Positions 6,248-12,632 of a stretch of 35,862 bases of DNA are shown here, one piece after another. The DNA comes from a virus: IMG/VR virus record IMGVR_UViG_3300029260_000303, positions 1-35,862 of that record; one strand, written 5' to 3'. The stretch's first letter is position 1; every line of letters starts with the position of its first letter. A program made the translations under genes and the position numbers. The notes below the pieces were generated by a model. That model searched no databases. It saw only the letters and a program-made list of their open reading frames with translations, and was not told where the DNA came from.

Positions 6248-6493
6248 ATGTCACACAATAGGTACTTTATAATAAACGCAGACGATCCAAACAGTCAAGA
6301 AATAAACGCCGTGATTGTTGGCACTCCTGACAGCCAAAGGTACAGCGTTGACCTGTCGCAGATTGTTGTAAAGTTGCACGAAGGCGATCATTCAGAATAT
6401 GAATTCTTAGACCAGTACCAAGAATACAATCATGAAGAAACATTAATAGCATTAGATAACGATGAATGGAGAGTCAATCCATTCTTTGAATAA
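6248..6493 (+). CDS. Small acidic hypothetical protein
   Basis: An 81-residue acidic protein with no recognised domain. It begins with a beta-like segment (NRYFIINADDPNSQEINAVIVG) and ends in an acidic, aromatic tail. It is co-directional with the LamG gene, ten bases downstream, and seven bases before the holin-like gene, so it may be an accessory to the adhesin. Confidence 0.72.
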   Translation: MSHNRYFIINADDPNSQEINAVIVGTPDSQRYSVDLSQIVVKLHEGDHSEYEFLDQYQEYNHEETLIALDNDEWRVNPFFE

Positions 6494-6500
6494 ATATACA

Positions 6501-6836
6501 ATGGATTTTTCACTACTAGTACAAAGGTTTGCGGAACAATCTCCTCTTATTATAGGGTGTGGTATTGCTATTTGGCAATTACAAAAAATGTATAAAGAGG
6601 AGAAATTGTTATTGAGACAAGAAAGGCAGGAAAGACAAGAGGAGGTAAAAGAGATTATAAACAGCTATAATGCTGAGATAAAAGAGATAAACGATAAACA
6701 TACGGCAGAGTTAAAAGAACTCAATAAGTATACAAGAGAACGTGACCTAGAGACCCAAGAATCATTAAACGGAACCGTTGTAGCTGTAGAGGCAATACAT
6801 CAGCTTATAACACAAAAGTTTAGATTGTTAGACTAA
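6501..6836 (+). CDS. Holin-like membrane protein with coiled coil
   Basis: A 111-residue protein. One hydrophobic segment near the N-terminus (about 14-24, SPLIIGCGIAIW) is followed by a long charged coiled coil (28-90) rich in Glu, Lys and Arg. The layout, together with the position just upstream of the amidase, resembles BhlA/UviB-type holin-like proteins. ATG 6501 is preferred over 6462, which overlaps the previous gene. It would let the endolysin reach the cell wall; a membrane-anchored accessory protein is the alternative. Confidence 0.7.
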   Translation: MDFSLLVQRFAEQSPLIIGCGIAIWQLQKMYKEEKLLLRQERQERQEEVKEIINSYNAEIKEINDKHTAELKELNKYTRERDLETQESLNGTVVAVEAIHQLITQKFRLLD

Positions 6837-6848
6837 AAAACTAAAGTT

Positions 6849-6959
6849 ATGATTAAAGAAGAATCGAAGGTAGATCACAATCAAGTACTAGAGGACTATC
6901 TCAAGAAGCAGAAAGACCGTATTAGGAAATTAAAGGAAAAGTGTAAAAAAAACAAATAG
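6849..6959 (+). CDS. 36-residue charged peptide
   Basis: A 36-residue, helix-prone, Lys-rich peptide between the holin-like gene and the amidase, one base before the amidase start. Its tight position between two lysis genes and the absence of another frame covering the gap support it as a real gene. The function is unknown. Confidence 0.55.
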   Translation: MIKEESKVDHNQVLEDYLKKQKDRIRKLKEKCKKNK

Positions 6960-6960
6960 T

Positions 6961-7527
6961 ATGGTAGTATTATTAGATGCAGGTCATGGTGGTGTTATTA
7001 ATGGTGATTATCAGACATCAGGAAAGCGCAGCCCTATATGGGAGGATGGTAGTGTATTGTATGAGGGAGAGTTTAATAGGGGCATAAAGGCTAGGTTGAA
7101 AGAGATGTTACAAATGGCCGGAGTAAAGTATGTGGATATTAATCCTCAAGATACTGACCTTGATTTAGAAGACAGGGTGGACATTGCAAATACTTATGAT
7201 GATTCTATTTACTTTAGTATTCATGCCAACGCAGGAGGAGGAACAGGTTGTGAAATTTTTACTGCCGTAAATTGTAGTAGTAATAGTACTAAGCTTGCTA
7301 AGTGTGTAGAGAAACAATATAGTCCTCATTTTTATGGAGAGAGATGGAGGGGTGTAAAGAAGAAAGACTTTTATGTTGTAAAGCACACTAAGATGCCTGC
7401 TGTATTGGTGGAATGTTTTTTCATGGATACGGAGAAAGATTGTAAAAACTATTTGATGACTAGGCATGGTAGAGAGAAAATAGCTAAGTGGTTGTTTTCT
7501 GCTATCATGGACTATGTTAAATCATAA
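6961..7527 (+). CDS. N-acetylmuramoyl-L-alanine amidase endolysin (Amidase_3)
   Basis: A 188-residue zinc amidase that cuts the bond between N-acetylmuramic acid and L-alanine of peptidoglycan at lysis. Zinc ligands are visible: His9 in DAGHGG, Glu37 in YEGEFN and His88 in SIHANA; the catalytic Glu is Glu151 in VLVECFF. The domain fills the whole protein; there is no signal peptide and no cell-wall-binding domain, so it probably relies on a holin for export. It is short but complete for the family. It starts one base after the 36-residue peptide. Confidence 0.95.
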   Translation: MVVLLDAGHGGVINGDYQTSGKRSPIWEDGSVLYEGEFNRGIKARLKEMLQMAGVKYVDINPQDTDLDLEDRVDIANTYDDSIYFSIHANAGGGTGCEIFTAVNCSSNSTKLAKCVEKQYSPHFYGERWRGVKKKDFYVVKHTKMPAVLVECFFMDTEKDCKNYLMTRHGREKIAKWLFSAIMDYVKS

Positions 7528-7531
7528 AGGT

Positions 7532-7603
7532 AAAAGGGGGGCTTGATAGTATTTTTTAACTTGCTGTTAGATTTTTGACTAAATATCAGCCCTTCTTTTT
7601 TTT
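7532..7603 (+). terminator. Possible long-loop terminator after amidase
   Basis: AAAAGGGGGGC (7532-7542) pairs with GCCCTTCTTTT (7589-7599) including two G-U pairs, and TGATA (7544-7548) with TATCA (7584-7588) after a one-base bulge. The loop is about 35 bases, longer than usual. Eight T (7596-7603) follow directly before the next ATG. It could also be a regulatory hairpin limiting expression of the spanin-like genes. Confidence 0.5.
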
Positions 7604-7606
7604 AAA

Positions 7607-7969
7607 ATGAAACTAACAACTACACATATTGTTTTTATATCTCAATCGGCAATAGTTTTAATATTGTTTTTTATTGTTATATTTAAAAATAATCCGGAGC
7701 CTATTCCTTTTGACTATGACAGGATAAAGGATGATATGCAAAGTTCTATTGAAACTTTGGAAAAAGAATTCTTGCTTTTGAGTGAAGAGAATTTTATTTT
7801 GTATAATAAGATAGATTCTTTGAAGAGTAAGATTCCAAACACAGAGAATAGTTTGCGTAGGATCAATGAAGAAATAAAGAAATTAAATGAAAAATATACT
7901 GTTAGCGATTATAGGGATAGTTCTGATGTTGCCCTTATCCGGAGATTGTCAAGAGGTATTAATCGATAG
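7607..7969 (+). CDS. Rz-like i-spanin candidate
   Basis: A 120-residue protein with an N-terminal transmembrane segment (about 7-27, with SAIVLILFFIVIF), followed by a long charged coiled coil (35-105). This is the topology of Rz-type inner-membrane spanins, which act after the endolysin to disrupt the outer membrane. Its 3' end overlaps the next gene by 83 bases in another frame, as in Rz/Rz1 pairs, and it lies just after the amidase. Assignment is from topology and context only. Confidence 0.7.
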   Translation: MKLTTTHIVFISQSAIVLILFFIVIFKNNPEPIPFDYDRIKDDMQSSIETLEKEFLLLSEENFILYNKIDSLKSKIPNTENSLRRINEEIKKLNEKYTVSDYRDSSDVALIRRLSRGINR

Positions 7970-8315
7970 GGACATATTAGTTCGTGTTGCTTCCCAGTTG
8001 GATAGTTTCGAAGTAATAAAAGACATTGAGAAGAAGTATATTGCTTTTAAGGATTCTTGTGTTATGCTTACGAAGACACAAAGCGATTATATACTAACTC
8101 AAGAAAGTTTAATACAAAACAAATCAAAACAGATTGGTTTGCTAAAACAGGCTGAGGTTGAGTATAAAGATCTTTTAAAAGTAAATGAGAGTATAGTAAA
8201 GATACAGACTAAGAAAATAAAAATAGCAAGGAGGAATACAGTAATAAGCCTAGTTGGGGGAGGAGTTTTCACGGTAGGTTTAACAACAGCTTTATTAATA
8301 ACTATAATACAATAA
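7887..8315 (+). CDS. Spanin-like protein with signal peptide and C-terminal TM
   Basis: A 142-residue protein. Residues 1-20 form a signal peptide ending before Cys21 (LPLSGDC), not a standard lipobox because Asp is at -1. A periplasmic coiled coil follows (about 38-110), and residues about 115-140 (VISLVGGGVFTVGLTTALLI, in part) form a C-terminal transmembrane helix. This fits a unimolecular-spanin-like bridge between the membranes, or an o-spanin partner. It starts inside the preceding gene, overlapping by 83 bases in a different frame. The function is inferred from topology. Confidence 0.65.
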   Translation: MKNILLAIIGIVLMLPLSGDCQEVLIDRDILVRVASQLDSFEVIKDIEKKYIAFKDSCVMLTKTQSDYILTQESLIQNKSKQIGLLKQAEVEYKDLLKVNESIVKIQTKKIKIARRNTVISLVGGGVFTVGLTTALLITIIQ

Positions 8316-8316
8316 A

Positions 8317-8547
8317 ATGGAAAAACTAACAACCGAAGAACTAATGTTTCTTCAAGAATCCACCTCTAAACTAAGTAATGCTAAGACATTTCTAGGGGAC
8401 CTAGAGATTAAGAAGCATGAGATTTTATCAGAGATAGGGACTTTAAAGGTGATGGTTCAATCAAAAGAACAAGAATTAATTAGCAAATATGGGCTAGACT
8501 CGGTCATAAATATAGAAACCGGAGAGGTCAAACAAAAAGAAAAATAA
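8317..8547 (+). CDS. Small coiled-coil protein
   Basis: A 76-residue protein, mostly one amphipathic helix (residues 4-58, Leu/Glu/Lys-rich), ending in YGLDSVINIETGEVKQKEK. Small proteins of this type are common in phages near fibre genes. Starts one base after the spanin-like gene and overlaps the fibre ATG by one base (TAATG). The function is unknown; it might be a fibre assembly chaperone. Confidence 0.75.
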   Translation: MEKLTTEELMFLQESTSKLSNAKTFLGDLEIKKHEILSEIGTLKVMVQSKEQELISKYGLDSVINIETGEVKQKEK

Positions 8548-9353
8548 TGGCAAAGATAAGCACATACGACAATGCTAGTCCTGTAGTTTTAACGGACAAA
8601 GTTATTGGTACTTCAGTAGGAGGGTCTCCAACGGATGCAACAAAGAACTTTTTGTTATCAGATGTATTGACTTTATTTCAAGGGGGAATAACCCTGGCGA
8701 ATGTTTTGACAGCAGGCAATACTGCTACAAACAATATTAATCTAACAGGAACCATTAATGCCACTACCATAGTTGCAAGCAACTCTGTAAGCTCAGGTAC
8801 AATGACCTCTTCCGGGTTAATAACAGCAGGTTCTGTCACCTCCTCTGGGTTAATAACAGGAGGGTCAGGTAGTATTCTAAACACGCTTAGTGCTACTGAC
8901 TTAACAGCAACAGCCGTTGTTACAGGGTATACACTTACTGCTTTGAATAATGTTAATGCAGTAGGCGTTATTGCATCGGGAACAGTAACAGGAGGCACTG
9001 TAACTTCTACAGGTGTTGTAAGTGCAAATAGCGCATCAATAACAACAGGTGTTGTAAGTTCCACAGTAACTGCATCGGGAACAGTAACAGGAGGCACTGT
9101 AACTTCTACAGGTGTTGTAAATGCAAATAGAGCTTCAATTGCTATTAACGTTGATACTCCATCGATAAGTTTAACAAGTATAAATCCACTTTTAAATCAG
9201 AAGATAAGCATATCGGGTATTCGTAGTTTTGCAGATGACGCTACAGCTAAAGCCGCTTCCCCTAATCCACTAGTGGCAGGTGATGTTTACATAACTGATG
9301 GAACAGGTGCTGCTCCTTTGAATATTGCAGGTATCTTAATGGTTGTAGTATAA
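8547..9353 (+). CDS. Tail fibre-like protein with tandem repeats
   Basis: A 268-residue protein. The N-terminus (KISTYDNASPVVLTDKVIGT) and C-terminus (AGDVYITDGTGAAPLNIAGIL) are typical of phage tail fibres, and the middle (about 55-215) is a run of Ser/Thr/Val/Gly-rich beta repeats of the form SGTVTGGTVTSTGVV. At DNA level, a 50-base identical block recurs at a 99-base (33-codon) offset (8972-9021 and 9071-9120). Likely a trimeric beta-helical fibre for host contact. No chaperone or enzymatic domain seen. Confidence 0.82.
   Translation: MAKISTYDNASPVVLTDKVIGTSVGGSPTDATKNFLLSDVLTLFQGGITLANVLTAGNTATNNINLTGTINATTIVASNSVSSGTMTSSGLITAGSVTSSGLITGGSGSILNTLSATDLTATAVVTGYTLTALNNVNAVGVIASGTVTGGTVTSTGVVSANSASITTGVVSSTVTASGTVTGGTVTSTGVVNANRASIAINVDTPSISLTSINPLLNQKISISGIRSFADDATAKAASPNPLVAGDVYITDGTGAAPLNIAGILMVVV
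8972..9139 (+). repeat. In-frame direct repeat in fibre gene
   Basis: 8972-9021 is repeated without change at 9071-9120, and the match continues with three mismatches to about 9139. The 99-base offset is an exact 33 codons, so gain or loss of a unit keeps the frame. Confidence 0.9.
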
Positions 9354-9568
9354 TGGACATAAGAAAAGTATCAATAGGACCCGATTACAAATCTAACATG
9401 AACTATGTTGTAGGCCAAAAGGTATTGGGGGGTAGCTACACGATTCATTTAATTCAAGAGAAAGCCGGAGAGTTAAAAATATGGCTAGAAAAAGATGACT
9501 TAGTAGTTCTTTGGAAATCTTTTAGTACAACGATGCCCTCGTGCATTGAGTACAACATAAACTTTTAG
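9353..9568 (+). CDS. Small hypothetical protein beside fibre gene
   Basis: A 71-residue protein (MDIRKVSIGPDYKSNMNYVV then a beta/alpha mix ending in IEYNINF). Overlaps the fibre stop by one base. No domain is recognised; genes with this start (MDIRxVxIGPDYKsxM) occur in related phages (from memory). Possibly a head or tail accessory protein. Confidence 0.75.
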   Translation: MDIRKVSIGPDYKSNMNYVVGQKVLGGSYTIHLIQEKAGELKIWLEKDDLVVLWKSFSTTMPSCIEYNINF

Positions 9569-9569
9569 T

Positions 9570-10133
9570 ATGAAATCACCTTGGAGCTTTGTAGTAAAAC
9601 CTATTGGAGGCAGTAGATATGTGAACCAAAAAACTATTGGGGACGTAGACTTAATAATAAACGCCTCTGAAGAGAACCATAAAGCATCTAATAGGATGGG
9701 TGTAGTTATTGACTTGCCTATAGGGTATCAAGGAGATATAAGAACAGGAGACATCCTTCTAGTACACCACAATGTATTTAAGTACTACAATGATATGTAT
9801 GGAAAGAAAAAAAGTGGTAAGAGTTTTTTGAAAGACGATTTGTTTTTGGTTGACCAAGAACAGTTCTACATGTATAAAAAAAATAGGCAGTGGGTAGCGC
9901 ACGATAAAAACTGCTTTATTAAGCCAATAAAAAAACTAAATAGGTCTATACATATAAACGACAAAGAAGAGCCTCTTATGGGGCAAATGGTGTACCCTAA
10001 TGGGTATATAAAAACAATGGGCGTTGAGGTTGGAGATATTGTTGGATATAAACCTAAGTGCAACTACGAGTTTAATGTAGATGGGCAGAAGTTGTATCGT
10101 GTATTCGACCATCAGATAACTATGGTTTTATGA
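9570..10133 (+). CDS. Tandem GroES-like (Cpn10-fold) protein
   Basis: A 187-residue protein that appears to hold two Cpn10-like beta barrels. Barrel 1 (about 5-104): WSFVVKPIGG, a loop (20-40) where the mobile loop would lie, MGVVIDLPIG, RTGDILLVHHNVF, then LFLVDQEQFYMY. Barrel 2 (about 114-187): CFIKPI, GQMVYPNG, VEVGDIVGYKP, YEFNVDGQKLYRVFDHQITMVL (in pieces), the last like the 'dgeeylilreddIlavl' end of GroES. There is no clear GLLL-type hydrophobic triplet. Lies in the virion region directly before the terminase genes. It may be an assembly co-chaperone, like T4 gp31 in principle, or a structural protein using the fold. Assignment is by pattern only. Confidence 0.68.
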   Translation: MKSPWSFVVKPIGGSRYVNQKTIGDVDLIINASEENHKASNRMGVVIDLPIGYQGDIRTGDILLVHHNVFKYYNDMYGKKKSGKSFLKDDLFLVDQEQFYMYKKNRQWVAHDKNCFIKPIKKLNRSIHINDKEEPLMGQMVYPNGYIKTMGVEVGDIVGYKPKCNYEFNVDGQKLYRVFDHQITMVL

Positions 10134-10408
10134 TAGACAAGAAGGAAAGAATTATTGTTGCGGCATATAAGGCAGTAGAAGAGCTAATAAAAGTTGCGGA
10201 GGAGAAGATAATTAAGCCGGATCCTGATGATGAGTTAGCAGCAGACAGGTTAAAGAATGCAGCAGCTACAAAAAAGTTGGCCATATTCGATGCATTTGCT
10301 ATTTTAGAAAAGATAGAACAAGAAAAAATAAAAATAGAATCTACCGTATCAAGTAAGAACAAGAGAATAAACAACAAGCAAGGATTTGCAGAAAGAAGAT
10401 CAAAATAA
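10130..10408 (+). CDS. Putative small terminase subunit
   Basis: A 92-residue, mostly helical, charged protein with the stretch KPDPDDELAADRLKNAAATKK (in pieces, about 27-47) and a tail ending GFAERRSK. Its position immediately before the large terminase, a 23-base overlap with it, and the helical charged composition suggest the DNA-recognition (small) terminase subunit or an accessory. No helix-turn-helix is clearly visible. The ATG overlaps the preceding stop (ATGA). Confidence 0.6.
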   Translation: MIDKKERIIVAAYKAVEELIKVAEEKIIKPDPDDELAADRLKNAAATKKLAIFDAFAILEKIEQEKIKIESTVSSKNKRINNKQGFAERRSK

Positions 10409-12632
10409 GCTATATACCTTAATAGAAGGTTACATCGACCCGGCTGTGATTAAAAGAAAAAATCGCAGTCGAGGGTGGGAGTATGGTTACAATAAAGATT
10501 ATGATATTGTAATTATATCTAAAGATGGAACCCTAGGAGAGATATACAACATCAAAGGTCTTCTAGTGGGGCTACCTGCTGAGTCTAGAGACTGCCGATC
10601 TAGGTCAATGCGTAAAGACAGGCAATATTGGGAGAGGGAAGAAGAGCCAAAGCCTCTGCAAAAAATAAAGTCTATATTCCAATGGAATGGTATGCCTAAC
10701 GAGTTTAAAGCTCATTGGGTGGACTACATAGAGAAGGAGTTTGACAACAGAGAATATGGTTTGTGGTTTATGAACAATGGCAAACAGACATACATAACAG
10801 GATCACATTATATGTACATACAGTGGTCAAGTATTGACATTGGATATCCCGACTTTAGAGAGGCCAATAGAATTCTTTACTTGCACTGGGAGGGTTGTAG
10901 GGCTGATAATAGATGCTTTGGTCAAGTATACTTAAAGATTAGGCGGTCAGGATTTTCTTATATGTCATCTTCTGAATGTGTAAATGTAGGGACCTTGGCC
11001 AGGGATGGTAGGATTGGTATCTTATCTAAGACAGGTTCTGATGCTAAAAACATGTTTACCGACAAGGTCGTTCCTATCGCTAAGAAGCTACCGTTCTTTT
11101 TTAAGCCAGTGCAAGATGGTATGGATAGACCTAAGACTGAGCTTGCTTTTAGAGTACCTGCTTCTAAGATCACCAAGAAAAACATGTACGAGGAGAAGAG
11201 TGACGAGATAGAGGGACTAGATACAACTATAGATTGGAAGAACACGGACGATAACAGCTACGATGGGCAGAAGATACTACTACTTGCACATGACGAGAGT
11301 GGTAAGTGGTTGCGACCAAATAATATTCTGAACAACTGGAAAGTTACAAAGACTTGTCTTCGACTAGGTAGAAAGATTATAGGTAAGTGTATGATGGGGT
11401 CTACTTGTAACTCTTTAGATAAAGGGGGTAATAACTTTAAGAAACTGTACCAAGAGTCAACGATATCTAAGCGAAACGGTAACGGTCAGACGAAGACAGG
11501 GCTGTATAGTCTTTTTATTTCTATGGAACAGAATCTAGAAGGATTTATCGATAGGTACGGTATGCCTGTGTTCCGTACTCCGGAGAATCCTGTAATGGGG
11601 GTAGATGGAGAATGGATATATCAAGGAGCCATTGACTATTGGGAAGCAGAGGTAGAGTCGCTAAAGAGTGATGCTGATGCATTAAACGAGTTCTATCGTC
11701 AGTTCCCAAGGACAGAGTCTCATGCATTTAGAGATGAGAGCAAGGCATCTATATTTAATCTTACAAAGATATACCAACAGATAGACTACAATGACTCACA
11801 GATAAAAGGTCATATGCTTACTAGGGGAAGTTTCTATTGGGAGAATGGTATAAAAGACAGTAGGGTAATATGGTCTCCAAAAAAGAATGGTAGGTTTGTT
11901 GTATCTTGGACCCCTAGTGCTAGGCTTCAGAACAATGTAATAACAAAGAATGGATTAAAATTTCCAGGTAATGAGCATATCGGTACGTTTGGATGTGATT
12001 CATATGATATATCCGGAGTAGTCGGGGGCGGTGGGTCTAATGGAGCGTTGCATGGACTTACTAAGTTTCATATGGACGAGGCTCCAACGAATCATTTCTT
12101 TTTGCAGTATGTTGCTAGGCCACAGACTGCTGAGATATTCTTTGAGGAGGTACTGATGGCATGCGTGTTCTACGGAATGCCTATATTGGCCGAGAACAAT
12201 AAACCTAGGTTGCTGTATCATTTAAAGAACAGGGGATACCGAGGGTTTAGTATGAACAGACCCGACAAGGTTTATAATAAGCTATCAAAGACAGAGAAAG
12301 AACTTGGTGGGATACCGAATACATCTGAGGCAGTAAAGCAAGCACATGCATCTGCTATTGAGTCCTACATAGAGAAGTATGTAGGTTTTGATTCTGATGC
12401 TTTCCAAAGACCACCTGATGAGATTGGAGATATGCCATTCAATAGGACATTAGAAGATTGGGCTAGGTTTGACATTAATAATAGGACAAAGTTTGATGCT
12501 ACTATCAGTTCGGGACTAGCTGTAATGGCTAATCAGAAGCATTTGTATACGCCTCAGAAGAAGCAATCAAAAATAAGTATTAACTTTGCAAGATATAACA
12601 ACAAAGGGAACGCAAGTCAAATAATAAGATAA
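10386..12632 (+). CDS. terL: Terminase large subunit
   Basis: A 748-residue packaging motor: an ATPase that pumps DNA into the capsid and a nuclease that cuts it. The ATPase region has a degenerate Walker A-like loop (KIRRSGFS, 184-191) and a clear Walker B (ILLLAHDE, 297-304). The nuclease domain has GCDSYDISG (536-544), AEN (602-604) and FDINNRTKFDA (695-705), consistent with an RNase H-like acid cluster. The start is the TTG at 10386: a stop lies at 10368-10370 and the first in-frame ATG is about 75 residues in. The stop shares a base with the portal ATG. Length is in the range of crAss-like and related podovirus terminases. Confidence 0.9.
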   Translation: MQKEDQNKLYTLIEGYIDPAVIKRKNRSRGWEYGYNKDYDIVIISKDGTLGEIYNIKGLLVGLPAESRDCRSRSMRKDRQYWEREEEPKPLQKIKSIFQWNGMPNEFKAHWVDYIEKEFDNREYGLWFMNNGKQTYITGSHYMYIQWSSIDIGYPDFREANRILYLHWEGCRADNRCFGQVYLKIRRSGFSYMSSSECVNVGTLARDGRIGILSKTGSDAKNMFTDKVVPIAKKLPFFFKPVQDGMDRPKTELAFRVPASKITKKNMYEEKSDEIEGLDTTIDWKNTDDNSYDGQKILLLAHDESGKWLRPNNILNNWKVTKTCLRLGRKIIGKCMMGSTCNSLDKGGNNFKKLYQESTISKRNGNGQTKTGLYSLFISMEQNLEGFIDRYGMPVFRTPENPVMGVDGEWIYQGAIDYWEAEVESLKSDADALNEFYRQFPRTESHAFRDESKASIFNLTKIYQQIDYNDSQIKGHMLTRGSFYWENGIKDSRVIWSPKKNGRFVVSWTPSARLQNNVITKNGLKFPGNEHIGTFGCDSYDISGVVGGGGSNGALHGLTKFHMDEAPTNHFFLQYVARPQTAEIFFEEVLMACVFYGMPILAENNKPRLLYHLKNRGYRGFSMNRPDKVYNKLSKTEKELGGIPNTSEAVKQAHASAIESYIEKYVGFDSDAFQRPPDEIGDMPFNRTLEDWARFDINNRTKFDATISSGLAVMANQKHLYTPQKKQSKISINFARYNNKGNASQIIR

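Noticed and set aside
8678-9097. - strand 139-codon frame in the tail fibre
   Set aside because: It mirrors the Thr/Val repeats of the + strand fibre gene, which has clear N- and C-terminal fibre signatures.
8972-9139. Repeat considered as CRISPR or transposon end
   Set aside because: Only two copies, in frame within a fibre gene and 33 codons apart; no spacer pattern or transposase.
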